Origin: Rhizobium sp. FY34
Lineage (GTDB): Bacteria; Pseudomonadota; Alphaproteobacteria; Rhizobiales; Rhizobiaceae
Reading direction: 5' to 3'
DNA length: 64,000 nt
Assembly (NCBI RefSeq): GCF_005222845.1
Contig: NZ_STFZ01000014.1
Location: 1-64,000, forward strand
A program made the translations under genes and the position numbers. Of the stretch, positions 43,980-53,100 are shown piece by piece. Positions within the stretch are counted from its first letter, which is position 1; every line of letters starts with the position of its first letter. Below the pieces are notes generated by a model. The model ran no database searches. It had not been told where the DNA came from and saw only the letters and a program-made list of their open reading frames with translations.

Positions 43980-44655
43980 GGGCAAGCTCCCGGAGAATGG
44001 CGCCTTCAAGCTCTGCCAGGGGCGTTGCCCAGCCGACAATACCGCCCTGCGCGGTGATCATCTCGATGGCGGCGGTCTTGAACTGCGGAAAATAGCTTTC
44101 CGTCGCATCCTCGATCAGCAGGCATTCATAACCCCGGTCATTTGCCTCGCGCATCGAGGTCTGCACGCAAACCTCCGTCGTTACCCCGGCAAATACCAGA
44201 TGCGTCACGCCCTTGTTGTCGAGGATGGACTGGATATCGGTGTTCCAGAACATGCCCTTGCCGGGCTTGTCGATGACGACCTCGCCCATGATCGGTTTCA
44301 GCGCATCAACGATCTGGTTACCCGGTTCGCCGCGCACCAGAAGCCTGCCCATCGCGCCTTCCTCGCCGATCTTCAAGGGTGCATCGCCGCGCGCGATCTT
44401 CGAGGGCGGGCAGTCGGAAAGATCCGGCAGATGCGCCTCGCGGGTGTGGATCACCGGCCATTTCTTGCGGCGAAACAGTTCGAGCAGATCGGCAACCGTC
44501 GGGATGATCGCGGCAAGCCGCGTCACATCATTGCCGAGCGCATCGCCGAAGCCACCTTTTTCGATGAAATCGCGCTGCATGTCGATGATCACCAGCGCGG
44601 TTCGGCCGGGCATGAAGGAAAACGGGTAGGGGCGTGCGGGAATGGAGATGGTCAT
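43972..44655 (-). CDS. Isochorismatase-like cysteine hydrolase, second BiuH-family paralog
   Basis: 227 aa from the ATG at 44655 with GGGGCAG upstream; an earlier in-frame ATG at 44691 lies in the ATPase gene. Triad residues Asp25 (VIIDMQRDF), Lys130 (IDKPGKGMF) and Cys163 ([11 protein letters not shown]); an AQGG segment corresponds to the BiuH substrate-binding region. It is homologous to the biuret hydrolase encoded 1.5 kb upstream but diverges in the N-terminal lid. Triuret hydrolase and guanylurea hydrolase belong to this family, so an amide of the biuret/guanylurea type is a reasonable guess; other ureides are possible. Confidence 0.82.
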   Translation of the reverse strand: MTISIPARPYPFSFMPGRTALVIIDMQRDFIEKGGFGDALGNDVTRLAAIIPTVADLLELFRRKKWPVIHTREAHLPDLSDCPPSKIARGDAPLKIGEEGAMGRLLVRGEPGNQIVDALKPIMGEVVIDKPGKGMFWNTDIQSILDNKGVTHLVFAGVTTEVCVQTSMREANDRGYECLLIEDATESYFPQFKTAAIEMITAQGGIVGWATPLAELEGAILRELAHA

Positions 44656-44665
44656 GGATCTGCCC

Positions 44666-46207
44666 CTAATGGCCGGCCATATGCTGGCCAATGATGTTGC
44701 GGTCCGTCTCCTCGATGGGGGAAACGTAAGCGATCGTGCCGCCGGACATCACCGCCACGCGGTCTGCCAGTTCGAGGATCTCGTCGAGATCCTCCGACAC
44801 CAGTAGCACGGCTGCACCGCGATTGCGTGCTTCCATGATCTGGCTGCGGATATCGGCCACAGAGGCGAAATCCAGGCCGAAGCAGGGATTGGCGACGATC
44901 AGCACATCCACATCACCGGAAAGCTCGCGCGCCAGCACTGCGCGCTGCACATTGCCGCCCGACAGCGTCTCGATCGGTGCATCCGGTGAGGTGGTCTTCA
45001 CCCGGTAGCGGGCAATCAATTCCTCGGCGCGGGTGCGCATCGGGCCTTTCGACATCCACCAGCCAAGGCTTGCAATCGGCGGCTTGTCGAAGGAGCGGAA
45101 GGCGATGTTTTCCGCTACGCTCATGCGCGGCACGGTGGCATTCTTCAGAGGCTCTTCCGGCAGGCCGAACACTTTGAACCGGTCGAAATTGCCGCGGCTT
45201 GGCGTAAACAGCTGGCCGCGAATGGTGATTTCACCATCCGTCAGCACTCTCTGGCCAGCCAGAACCTCGACAAGTGCGCTCTGGCCATTGCCCGAGACGC
45301 CGGCAATCCCGACGATCTCGCCGCCCCTGATCTTCAGGTTGACGCCCTGTATGGCCGAAAGTCCCGCATCGTCTTGCGCGCAAAGGCCGGCAAGCTCCAG
45401 CATTTCCGGCTTGCCTGCCTGCACCGCACGGGCGGCGCGCTCGCGCACTTCCGTATCGCCGATCATCATGCGGCTCATCTCCTCGACCGGCGCCGATTTC
45501 GCATCGCCCTCGCCGGTCAGGCGGCCCCGGCGCAGCACCGAGAAGCGGTCGCAGAAGGTTTTTACCTCGCGGAACTTGTGGGAGATCATCAGAACCGTGA
45601 TTTCGCCGCGATCGCACATGCCGTGCAGCAGCCCGAGCATTTCATCGGCCTCGCCGGGGGTCAGAACGGAGGTGGGTTCGTCAAGGATCATGAAGCGCTG
45701 GTCGAGATAGAGCAGTTTCAGGATTTCCAGTTTCTGCTTTTCACCGGCCGACAGCGAAGACACCGGCGCATCGAGTGCCACGCGAAAGGGCATGGTTTCC
45801 ATGAAGGCATCGAGCGTGCGGCGCTCTTTCGCCCAGTTGATGATGGCTGGCGTATCGGCGCGCGAGATGACTAGGTTTTCCGCCGCTGTCAGGCAGGGCA
45901 CCAGGGTGAAATGCTGGTAGACCATGCCGATGCCATGGGCGCGGGCATCGCGCGGCGAGCGGATCGTCACCTCCGCACCGTCCAGCATGACCTTGCCCTT
46001 GTCGGGCGAGTAAAACCCCATGATGCATTTGACGAGCGTGGATTTCCCCGCACCATTTTCGCCCAGCAGCGCATGGAATGAGCCGGCTGCCACATCGATG
46101 GAGACATCGCCAAGGGCTGTGAAGGCACCGAAGGTTTTCGTCATGCCGAGAGCGGAAAGCGAGGGGGCTTTCTTGAGCGAGTGGGTTTCGGTTGCCAGCG
46201 CGCTCAT
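44666..46207 (-). CDS. BMP-type ABC transporter ATP-binding protein
   Basis: 513 aa from the ATG at 46207, which overlaps the hydrolase stop by 4 bp (ATGA); the longer frame starts inside that gene. Two ATPase domains: Walker [10 protein letters not shown] and signature [11 protein letters not shown] in the first, GVSGNGQS and [15 protein letters not shown] in the second. This architecture (as in YufO/NupA) goes with BMP-lipoprotein binding proteins and nucleoside-like substrates. The linked hydrolases argue for ureide-type cargo. Confidence 0.92.
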   Translation of the reverse strand: MSALATETHSLKKAPSLSALGMTKTFGAFTALGDVSIDVAAGSFHALLGENGAGKSTLVKCIMGFYSPDKGKVMLDGAEVTIRSPRDARAHGIGMVYQHFTLVPCLTAAENLVISRADTPAIINWAKERRTLDAFMETMPFRVALDAPVSSLSAGEKQKLEILKLLYLDQRFMILDEPTSVLTPGEADEMLGLLHGMCDRGEITVLMISHKFREVKTFCDRFSVLRRGRLTGEGDAKSAPVEEMSRMMIGDTEVRERAARAVQAGKPEMLELAGLCAQDDAGLSAIQGVNLKIRGGEIVGIAGVSGNGQSALVEVLAGQRVLTDGEITIRGQLFTPSRGNFDRFKVFGLPEEPLKNATVPRMSVAENIAFRSFDKPPIASLGWWMSKGPMRTRAEELIARYRVKTTSPDAPIETLSGGNVQRAVLARELSGDVDVLIVANPCFGLDFASVADIRSQIMEARNRGAAVLLVSEDLDEILELADRVAVMSGGTIAYVSPIEETDRNIIGQHMAGH

Positions 46208-46938
46208 GAGCGACCCTCCGGCAGGGCCGCGATGAAGTCCGCCGAGTTTGATACTGCGCCGAACACGCCGCCCTGCATCTTGATCATGTCTATGGCGGCG
46301 AGATGGTTTTCCACCTTGGTGGCCGCGCAGCAGTCTTCCAGCAGCAGGCATTCATAGCCGCGATCATTGGCGTCGCGCATGGTCGTGTGCACGCAGACAT
46401 CGGTCGTCACGCCGGTGAACACAATGTTGCGGATGCGCTTCATCTGCAGGACGAGTTCGAAATCGGTGGCGAGGAACGTGCCCTTGCCAGGCTTGTCGAT
46501 GATCGCTTCGCCCGGTTCCGGTTGCAGTTCCGGGATGATTTCCCAGCCCGGCTCGCCGCGCACCAGAATGCGGCCGCACGGTCCCTGATCGCCGATGCCG
46601 GCGCCGATGCGCTGCGAGCGCCAGCGCTTGTTGGCCGGCAGGTCCGACAGGTCCGGCTTGTGACCTTCGCGCGTGTGAATGATCGGATAGCCCTTGGCAC
46701 GCATGGCCGTCAGCACACGGGCGATCGGTTCGATCGGTGCGCGGGTCAGCGAAATGTCATAGCCCATACTGTCGACATAGCCGCCCGGCGCACAGAAATC
46801 CGTCTGCATGTCGATGACGACGAGGACGGTATTGTGCGGTCCCCAGTCGCCATCGAAGGGCCAGGGATAGGGATCGGCGTCAAGTGTCGTTGCGCCGGGG
46901 ATCAGGGCATTGTCGATGCGTTCGTCGAGTGACTTCAT
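46204..46938 (-). CDS. biuH: Biuret amidohydrolase (BiuH-like cysteine hydrolase)
   Basis: 244 aa, GAGG 7 nt upstream of the ATG. Very close to the characterised BiuH of Rhizobium leguminosarum: [64 protein letters not shown]. The triad by alignment is Asp43, Lys149 and Cys182 ([12 protein letters not shown]). BiuH converts biuret to allophanate and ammonia; allophanate is then used by an AtzF-type enzyme, present twice in the window. It sits inside the ABC operon between permease and ATPase genes. Confidence 0.9.
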   Translation of the reverse strand: MKSLDERIDNALIPGATTLDADPYPWPFDGDWGPHNTVLVVIDMQTDFCAPGGYVDSMGYDISLTRAPIEPIARVLTAMRAKGYPIIHTREGHKPDLSDLPANKRWRSQRIGAGIGDQGPCGRILVRGEPGWEIIPELQPEPGEAIIDKPGKGTFLATDFELVLQMKRIRNIVFTGVTTDVCVHTTMRDANDRGYECLLLEDCCAATKVENHLAAIDMIKMQGGVFGAVSNSADFIAALPEGRS

Positions 46939-46947
46939 CTGATGACC

Positions 46948-47880
46948 TCACTTGGTGATCGAAAGTTCGCCCGGAGCCTCACGTGCGGCGGCCTTCGAGC
47001 GGGCGGACGCAACCATGATGAAGAGCGTGAGGATGTAGGGAGCGGCGTTGAAGAAATAGTAGCCTTGAGAAATGCCGACCGATTGCAGCGAAGGGCCGAG
47101 TGCGCCGGCGGCGCCAAACAGCAGTGCGGCCAGAATGCAGCGCAACGGCCCCCAGCGGGCAAAGATGACAAGTGCCACAGCCATCAGCCCCTGTCCCGAG
47201 GACAGGCCCTGGTTCCACGAACCCGGATAGTAAAGCGACAGGAAGGCGCCGCCGATACCGGCAAGGAAGCCGCCGATGGCGGTTGCGATGAAGCGCACCA
47301 GATCGACCGAGACGCCCATGGCCTTTGCCGCCGGCGCGCTGTCTCCAGTCATGCGGATGATGAGGCCGAAGCGGGTGTTGCGGAAGGCCCACCACATGAA
47401 AATGGCCAGCGCCACGCCGACGAAGAACAGCGGGTTGACCTCCAGCGCTTGGGCAAGGCGCGGATCGCCGGTCCAGTCACCCAGATGGATGGCTTCCAGC
47501 CTGGGGGCCTGCGGCTGGATATAGGGCTTGCCGAAGAAGAAGGCGAGGCCGGTGCCAAAGCTCAGGAAGGCAATGCCCACCGCGATATCATTGACCTTGG
47601 GCAGTTTGCAGATGAAGCCATGCAGCGCACCCAGCACCAGGCCCGCGCAGCCGGCATAGAAGACGCCGGCCCAGGGGCTGCCTGTCAGAAAGGAGCCGGC
47701 ATAGGCCACCATGGCGCCCAGCACGAGGCTGCCTTCCAGCCCCAGATTGATGCGGCCGGATTTCTCCGTCAAGCATTCGCCGAGCGCCACGAACATGAAG
47801 GGGGTGGAGACGCGGATCGCGCCGCCGAGCATGGCAATGAGCGCGGTGACCAATGCGCCGTCGCTGATGGTCTCGTTCAT
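46948..47880 (-). CDS. BMP-type ABC transporter permease 2
   Basis: 310 aa BPD_transp_2 membrane protein with about eight hydrophobic segments; GRINLGLEGSLVLGAM is the conserved loop of nucleoside-type permeases (YufQ/NupC branch). Overlaps permease 1 by 4 bp and is 9 bp ahead of biuH. Confidence 0.92.
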   Translation of the reverse strand: MNETISDGALVTALIAMLGGAIRVSTPFMFVALGECLTEKSGRINLGLEGSLVLGAMVAYAGSFLTGSPWAGVFYAGCAGLVLGALHGFICKLPKVNDIAVGIAFLSFGTGLAFFFGKPYIQPQAPRLEAIHLGDWTGDPRLAQALEVNPLFFVGVALAIFMWWAFRNTRFGLIIRMTGDSAPAAKAMGVSVDLVRFIATAIGGFLAGIGGAFLSLYYPGSWNQGLSSGQGLMAVALVIFARWGPLRCILAALLFGAAGALGPSLQSVGISQGYYFFNAAPYILTLFIMVASARSKAAAREAPGELSITK

Positions 47881-48995
47881 GTGCGTTCCTCCGCGCGTTT
47901 GGGCTGAAAGAAGGGAATGCGGCCGTAAAAGGTCTCGCTGGTCAAAAGCACGACGAAGATGAGACCCTGCAGCACCAGAACCGTCGCATCCGGCATGCCC
48001 ATGCGCCGCTGGATGACGCCGCCGGCAGCAGCCAGCGCGCCAAACAGGATCGCGACCGGAATGACGGCAAGCGGCACCTGACGGGCGAGAAAGGCCACGA
48101 GAATGCCGGTAAAGCCATAGCCCGCCACGAGCGAGGCATTGGCCTGTCCATGCACGGCGGCCACCTCATAGAAACCGGCAAGCCCCGCGCAGGCGCCGGC
48201 CAGCAGGCAGCAGACAACGATGAGTTTTCCGACGGGAAGCCCCTGGGCAAGCGCTGCGCGCGCATTGCCGCCGGTCACACGTGCGGCAAAGCCGAACGTG
48301 GTGCGTGTCATGATGACATGCAGGGCGACGGCGAGGATAAGGCCGGCGGCCAGCCCCCAATGCACATCCGTACCGGGAATGGCACCGATGCGATAGGCAT
48401 CGCCGATCGGCATGGTGGAGGGCTTGTTGGCCGATGCCGGATCGCGAAGAACCCCTTCGACGAAGAAGTTCATCGTGGCGATGGCGATATAGGATAAAAG
48501 CAGCGAGGAAATGGTTTCGTTGACGCCGCGGTAATAGCGCAGCCATCCGGCAAATCCGATCCACAAGCCGCCGGCCAGCATGGCGGCCATGGCCATGAGT
48601 GGCAGCGTGAGGAAGGGTGGCACGCCGGCCGTCACCAGCGGAATGGCAATCGCTGCCGCGGAAAGCCCGCCCAGCACCAGCGCGCCTTCACCGCCGATCA
48701 TGGTCAGCCCGATTCGGGCGGGAATGGCAAAGGCAAGGCCGGTCAGAATGAGGGGAGCCGCCCGCTGCAGCGTGTTTTGCAGCGAGAAACTGGAGCCGAA
48801 GCCGCCGACCCAGATCAGTTGGAAAAACATCAGCGGCGATTTGCCGAGCGCAAGCAGAAAGAGCGAGAACAGCAGTGCCGAGACGGCAAGCGCTGCCACG
48901 GGAATGAAAATGGATTCGGCAAATTTGAGCGTGCCGATGCTGGGTCGGCGCTTCATCGACGCCATCGAAAGAGGTTGAACCGTCATGTCTGCCAC
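47877..48995 (-). CDS. BMP-type ABC transporter permease 1
   Basis: 372 aa from a GTG at 48995 with GGAG 7 nt upstream; an ATG at 48986 and a GTG at 49001 are alternatives. BPD_transp_2 permease with about eight to ten membrane segments and the conserved ARIGLTMIGGEGALVLGGL loop (YufP branch). It is separated from the upstream binding-protein gene by 305 bp containing a RIME-like palindromic element. Confidence 0.9.
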   Translation of the reverse strand: MADMTVQPLSMASMKRRPSIGTLKFAESIFIPVAALAVSALLFSLFLLALGKSPLMFFQLIWVGGFGSSFSLQNTLQRAAPLILTGLAFAIPARIGLTMIGGEGALVLGGLSAAAIAIPLVTAGVPPFLTLPLMAMAAMLAGGLWIGFAGWLRYYRGVNETISSLLLSYIAIATMNFFVEGVLRDPASANKPSTMPIGDAYRIGAIPGTDVHWGLAAGLILAVALHVIMTRTTFGFAARVTGGNARAALAQGLPVGKLIVVCCLLAGACAGLAGFYEVAAVHGQANASLVAGYGFTGILVAFLARQVPLAVIPVAILFGALAAAGGVIQRRMGMPDATVLVLQGLIFVVLLTSETFYGRIPFFQPKRAEERT

Positions 48996-49120
48996 CTGCA
49001 CTCTCCTCTCTCATTGGCGATCTGCCCGGAGGATGGGCGAATCTGCCTTTTGATGGTTGGGCCGGTTGATCTGGCCCACGCCGCTGGCGAACCTATTGGC
49101 GGCGATCACTTTGGGCTGAA

Positions 49121-49257
49121 GACCCCCTCTGGCCTGCCGGCCATCTCCCCCACAAGGGGGGAGAAGACTTGCTGCGCCGCCTTGCCCAAATCAGTACAAC
49201 GACGTTGCGGCAGGGTAGCCCCTCCCCCTTGTGGGGAGGGGTTGGGGAGGGGTTTTG
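49121..49257. repeat. RIME-like palindromic element in the BMP operon
   Basis: In the gap between permease and binding-protein genes, the run TGGCCTGCCGGCCA (49130-49143) and the hairpin TCTCCCCC/GGGGGGAGA (49144-49151/49156-49164) closely match one arm of the element found inside the carboxylase gene at 58506-58549. A second hairpin CCCCTCCCC/GGGGAGGGG (49219-49227/49233-49241) follows. Such mosaics are typical of rhizobial intergenic regions. In the transcript it may stabilise the binding-protein message or attenuate read-through to the permease. Confidence 0.75.
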
Positions 49258-49300
49258 ATCCATGTCCAAAGCCCGGTCCGTCTGTCCTTCGCAGGCTAGC

Positions 49301-50407
49301 TCAGGTGATCGAGCCCTGAACGCCCTCCAGCAGCCAGTTCATGCCGTCGAGATAGGGGTCGTAATTGTCATAGGTCTTATCGACGACGACCTTGCCCTGG
49401 TTGTCCTTCAATGTGCCCTTGTAGATCGGCGCGCCAGCCTTCAGGGCGGCCATTGCCGCATCGGCTGCTTTCTTCGCCGCGTCGGTTGCACCGGCGCCAT
49501 AAGGTGTGGAACGCAGCATGTCCTTGTCGAAGCCGCCGACGAGGAAGTTCGGCAGCGTTTTCTTGGCGGCGATATCGGCGGCAAACGACTTGTAGATCGT
49601 CTCCCACTTGTATTCGGCGCCGGTGATGAAGCCCTTGGGCGCCAGCGGTGCCTGCGAGGCATTGTGGCCAAGGCTTTTCACGCCGCGGGCTTCTGCCGTT
49701 TCGATCACCACTTTGGGGCTGTCGACATGGCAGGTCACGACATCGCAGCCGGCATCGACCAGCGCATTGGCAGCCTCGGCTTCGCGCACCGGCATCGACC
49801 AGTCACCGGTGAAGATGACGCGTACGGTGGCGGCCGGATTGACCGAGCGTGCGCCTAGGAGAACCGAGTTGATGTTGGAGAGAACCGAGGGAATTGGCTT
49901 TGCGGCAACAAAGCCGATTTTGCCGCTGGCCGAGGACAGGCCGGCTGCCACGCCGTTCACATAATGCGCCTGGTTCAGATACGGGAAGTAGGAGCCGGCA
50001 TTCTTCGGATCCTTGTCCTTGCTCCACAGCGGGGCGGCGTGACGGAACTCGACGTCTGAATGCTTCTTGGCAAGATCGACGACAAAGGGATTATAATAGC
50101 CGAATGAGGTGGCCAGGATGAGGTTGGCGCCATCCAGATTGATCATCGACTCGATCGACTTGGAAACGGCATCCGTTTCCGGTACGTTTTCCTCTTCGAT
50201 GACCGTGACGCCGGGGACTTGCTTCAATGCAGCGGCGGCTACCGCATGCGCCTGGTTCCAGCCGAAATCATCGCGCGGGCCGACATAGACGATGCCGACG
50301 GTAACGGCGGCCTGAGCCCGCGCCAGGCTGAAGGGCAGGGCGCTGGCCGCGACACCGGCCAGACCGGTTTTCAAGAGTGCACGGCGAGACATTTCAAAGC
50401 GTGACAT
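49301..50407 (-). CDS. BMP-family ABC transporter substrate-binding protein (Tat-exported)
   Basis: 368 aa from the ATG at 50407, with GGGGAG 6 nt upstream. The N-terminus SRRALLKTGLAGVAASALP is a twin-arginine signal. The mature domain is of the BMP/PnrA class (VGIVYVGPRDDFGWNQAH, TSFGYYNPFV, HVDSPKVVIETAEARG). PnrA-type proteins bind nucleosides or related purine-like compounds. First gene of the operon, 40 bp downstream of the predicted sigma-54 start. The cargo is probably a small ureide given the hydrolases downstream. Confidence 0.9.
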   Translation of the reverse strand: MSRFEMSRRALLKTGLAGVAASALPFSLARAQAAVTVGIVYVGPRDDFGWNQAHAVAAAALKQVPGVTVIEEENVPETDAVSKSIESMINLDGANLILATSFGYYNPFVVDLAKKHSDVEFRHAAPLWSKDKDPKNAGSYFPYLNQAHYVNGVAAGLSSASGKIGFVAAKPIPSVLSNINSVLLGARSVNPAATVRVIFTGDWSMPVREAEAANALVDAGCDVVTCHVDSPKVVIETAEARGVKSLGHNASQAPLAPKGFITGAEYKWETIYKSFAADIAAKKTLPNFLVGGFDKDMLRSTPYGAGATDAAKKAADAAMAALKAGAPIYKGTLKDNQGKVVVDKTYDNYDPYLDGMNWLLEGVQGSIT

Positions 50408-50413
50408 TGGCAA

Positions 50414-50734
50414 CTCCCCTTTTGTTTGGATCCGTACGGACCTTTCTTCAGGAGATAAGCAAAGGCTGTGCCACGCGCAGTATTGGCTTGTGAAATACTC
50501 AAGTCTTTGAAATTGTTGGCGAGGCTAGGGGAGGGGTGGCTGCCAATTTGGCCATATAATGAGCAAATTTTTAACGTGGTTTATAAATTAGGCAATTAGT
50601 TCCTTGTTGCATACAATTGGAAGTCGATGAAGTCGCAGTTTTGGCGACGTGCTTTTATGCGTCGTAGGGTGGTTCTCACTCTCTGTCAGGCTGACTTGGC
50701 TTTGATGCGGGGTCGCGGTCTTGCTGGAACCTCG
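50414..50734. other. 321-bp gap: leader and upstream region of the BMP operon
   Basis: Between the BMP operon start and the 3' end of the DUF1194 gene. It contains the sigma-54 promoter listed separately, an AT-rich stretch (about 50549-50600), a TTGCATACAA element (50607-50616) that could be a GntR-type operator, and CTTG/CAAG repeats near 50490. No gene is seen. Confidence 0.5.
50459..50473 (-). promoter_or_regulatory. Sigma-54 (RpoN) promoter of the BMP/biuret-type operon
   Basis: On the minus strand TGGCAC (50473-50468), 5 bp, TTGC (50462-50459) matches the -24/-12 consensus TGGCACG-N4-TTGCW with correct spacing; the surrounding bases are CGTGGCACAGCCTTTGCTT. A start near 50447 is expected, 40 bp before the binding-protein ATG. 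RpoN plus NtrC control would place the operon under nitrogen limitation. I did not find a clear NtrC site. Confidence 0.82.
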
Positions 50735-51511
50735 TCAGCGGTCGAGGAATTGCTGCCATTGAATTTCACCGATCAGGCAGTCCATCTTCGGCTCGGTGGC
50801 GATGCGTTGCACCAGCGGTTCCGGCTGTCGGTCGCTGACCTCCAGCACCAGCTTGCGGCGGATGGCGGTGGCAAAATCCTTGGCGTCACGCACCGGCAGG
50901 ACGAAGGAGCCTGGCCCGCCGATGACGCAATCCTTGTAATACTTGTCGAGGCCGCTCGATGTGCCAGAGGGGCGCAGCATGATGGCAAGCCCGTTGATGA
51001 TGATGCCGGCCTCCACCGCCTTGTCGCGTACCGGCTCGACGGCTTCGCCAATATTGTTCGGTCCGTCGCCAGAGACATCGATCACCCGGCGCATGCCCTG
51101 GAAGTCGTTGTTCGTGAGGGCGGTGGCACCATAGCTGATGGCAGCGGAAATCGAGGTGCGGCGCTGCGTGTCGATCGGCCGTGCCGCAAGCTTGTCGGCA
51201 AAGGCCTTGGCATCCTCGGCGTTCTCGATCACCTGCCAGGCAAGCACTGAGCTTTCATCCACCTCGCCCGCCCATTCATAATAGGTAATGGCGATCTTGC
51301 CGATCAGGCCGCCGCGCACGGCATTGATGAAATCCGGGTGGTTGAGCGCGCTGACATAGCCTTCGCGCTGTATGCGGACCTCCTCATAATCCATGGATCG
51401 GGATGTATCGACGGCAAGGACGAGTTCCACGTCCACTTGATTTCCGGAAAGCGCGACCGTTTGAGACTGTCCGCCGGTGAGGCTGAGGAGCATTGCAAGT
51501 GTGGCAAGCAT
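50735..51511 (-). CDS. DUF1194 secreted von Willebrand-factor-A protein
   Basis: 258 aa with a short signal peptide (about 1-21). VWA fold: the MIDAS motif D-x-S-x-S is in LAVDTSRSMDYEE, and IDVSGDGPNNIG contributes the later metal ligands. The family is common in Rhizobiales but of unknown role. It lies between the two nitrogen operons on the minus strand, 224 bp upstream of the BMP promoter, and seems independent of both. Confidence 0.85.
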   Translation of the reverse strand: MLATLAMLLSLTGGQSQTVALSGNQVDVELVLAVDTSRSMDYEEVRIQREGYVSALNHPDFINAVRGGLIGKIAITYYEWAGEVDESSVLAWQVIENAEDAKAFADKLAARPIDTQRRTSISAAISYGATALTNNDFQGMRRVIDVSGDGPNNIGEAVEPVRDKAVEAGIIINGLAIMLRPSGTSSGLDKYYKDCVIGGPGSFVLPVRDAKDFATAIRRKLVLEVSDRQPEPLVQRIATEPKMDCLIGEIQWQQFLDR

Positions 51512-51752
51512 GGCATTCCCGTCACAAGCACTCGAATGACCGGAACTGTAACACAGGTTTCACAAAGGGCGATCAGGCTGCCGGATCAAAATGTCACGTT
51601 TCAGTGAGTGCTGATGAATGACGTGTAAACGCTCACTGCGCGCCTGATGCATCTTTTGTCGAATTGCATATTAGTTAGGCATTTCTGGATGTATTGTGTG
51701 CAGGATTGGCTTTTGAAGCCGGTCGAACCCCGCATTTCTGGCCGTTTGCGGT

Positions 51753-51768
51753 TGGCACGGCTGTTGCA
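51753..51768 (+). promoter_or_regulatory. Sigma-54 (RpoN) promoter of the guanidine operon
   Basis: TGGCACG (51753-51759), GCTG, TTGCA (51764-51768) is a perfect match to the RpoN consensus TGGCACG-N4-TTGCA. The predicted start is near 51779, a few bases before the guanidine riboswitch begins. This places the operon under nitrogen-starvation control in addition to ligand control. Confidence 0.9.
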
Positions 51769-51784
51769 TCGGCCCTGGCAGAGT

Positions 51785-51900
51785 TAGCAGCTAGGGTTCC
51801 GGCATCAAACGATGTGACTGGTCCGAGAGCGGCTACCGGCGGAGAAACATTCCGCCGGGTGCACGGCGGGACAAAAGCCCGGGAGACCTCGCAAGCCAAG
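51785..51900 (+). promoter_or_regulatory. Guanidine-I (ykkC) riboswitch
   Basis: The conserved blocks of the ykkC-yxkD class occur in order: CTAGGGTTCCG (51791-51801), ACTGGTCCGAGAG (51817-51829), a CGGCGGA...TCCGCCG stem (51838-51857), and ACGGCGGGACAAAAGCCCGGGAGA (split as ACGGCGGGAC and AAAAGCCCGGGAGA, 51863-51886). The class binds guanidinium and turns genes on. The first gene starts 60 bp downstream, and all downstream genes fit guanidine import and breakdown. Confidence 0.93.
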
Positions 51901-51960
51901 GGATTGGCGCGATGGTCCATGCCGATCCCTCTTTGAGATGAGCCAAAAGGGGAATTGCAC

Positions 51961-53034
51961 ATGCAGACGTTTTCAAAGCTTCTTTCCATGACTGCGCTTT
52001 CGGCAGCGCTGATGCTGTCCGGGCTTTCGGCGGCGCAGGCCGCGCCCAAGAAGGATTTCAAGGTTGCCTGGTCGATCTATGTCGGCTGGATGCCCTGGGG
52101 TTATGCGGCCGATCACGGCATCGTCAAGAAATGGGCCGATAAATACGGCATCAATATCGAGGTTACCCAGTTCAACGACTATGTGGAATCGATGAACCAG
52201 TACACGGCCGGCGCCTTTGACGCCGTGACGCTGACCAATATGGATGGTTTGTCCATTCCAGCCGCCGGCGGTGTCGATACCACTGCCGTCATTGTCGGCG
52301 ATTTTTCCAATGGCAATGATGCCGTGATCTTGAAGGACAAGGCGAGCCTTGCCGATATCAAGGGCCAGAACGTCAATCTGGTTGAGTTCTCCGTCTCGCA
52401 TTATCTGCTCGCCCGTGCGCTGGAAAGCATTGGCGCCTCCGAGCGCGACGTGAAGGTGGTCAATACGTCTGACGCCGATATGGTCGCCGCCTACCAGACC
52501 CCGGATGTCAGTGCCGTCGTCACCTGGAACCCGCTGGTCTCAACCATTCTGGAAAACAAGTCGGCCAAATCCGTATTCGACAGCTCGAAAATCCCCGGCG
52601 AAATCATGGATTTGATGGTCGCCAATTCGGATGTGTTGAAGGATAACCCGAATTTCGGCAAGGCGCTGGCCGGCATCTGGTATGACACGATGAAGGTGAT
52701 GACCGCCGACAGCGCCGAAGGCAAGGCGGCCCGCACGACCATGGGCGCGGCCTCCGGCACGGATCTCGCCGGTTTTGAAGCGCAGATGGCAGCCACCAAA
52801 CTGTTCGATAAGCCAGCCGATGCCGTTGCCTTCACCACCTCGCCGAACCTTCCCAAGACCATGGATCTGGTGCGCACCTTCCTGTTTGAAAAGGGGCTTC
52901 TGGGCAGTGGTGCTGCGTCTGCCGATGTCATCGGCATTGAAATGCCGGATGGCAAGGTGCTGGGCGACAAGGCGAATGTGAAGTTCCGCTTCACGGCGAC
53001 CTATATGGATGCCGCCGCCAAGGGCGCTCTCTAA
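51961..53034 (+). CDS. Guanidine/urea-carboxylase-associated ABC transporter binding protein
   Basis: 357 aa from the ATG at 51961 (AGGGG about 8-9 nt upstream). Signal peptide about 1-27 (GLSAAQAAP). NitT/TauT-type periplasmic fold: FKVAWSIYVGWMPWGYAADHGIVKKWADKYG, read as two adjacent blocks, with WNPLVSTILE later. This class accompanies urea/guanidine carboxylases. Directly controlled by the guanidine-I riboswitch; it should deliver guanidine or a guanidinium compound. Confidence 0.88.
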   Translation: MQTFSKLLSMTALSAALMLSGLSAAQAAPKKDFKVAWSIYVGWMPWGYAADHGIVKKWADKYGINIEVTQFNDYVESMNQYTAGAFDAVTLTNMDGLSIPAAGGVDTTAVIVGDFSNGNDAVILKDKASLADIKGQNVNLVEFSVSHYLLARALESIGASERDVKVVNTSDADMVAAYQTPDVSAVVTWNPLVSTILENKSAKSVFDSSKIPGEIMDLMVANSDVLKDNPNFGKALAGIWYDTMKVMTADSAEGKAARTTMGAASGTDLAGFEAQMAATKLFDKPADAVAFTTSPNLPKTMDLVRTFLFEKGLLGSGAASADVIGIEMPDGKVLGDKANVKFRFTATYMDAAAKGAL

Positions 53035-53049
53035 GCCTTGTTTTGAAAC

Positions 53050-53071
53050 GCAGGCGCATTCATGCGCCTGC
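53050..53071 (+). terminator. Intercistronic hairpin after the guanidine binding-protein gene
   Basis: GCAGGCGCAT (53050-53059) and ATGCGCCTGC (53062-53071) form a perfect 10-bp inverted repeat with a 2-nt gap (8 bp with a 6-nt loop in practice), 15 bp past the stop, followed by CCCCTTTC. Likely a partial terminator or 3'-end stabiliser. Confidence 0.6.
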
Positions 53072-53100
53072 CCCTTTCGCCAAACATCAAAGAGATGCCG

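Noticed and set aside
44666..50407. Plain nucleoside importer as the role of the BMP-type operon
   Set aside because: The transporter class fits nucleosides, but no nucleosidase or base-processing gene is present, while biuret-type hydrolases and an RpoN promoter are.
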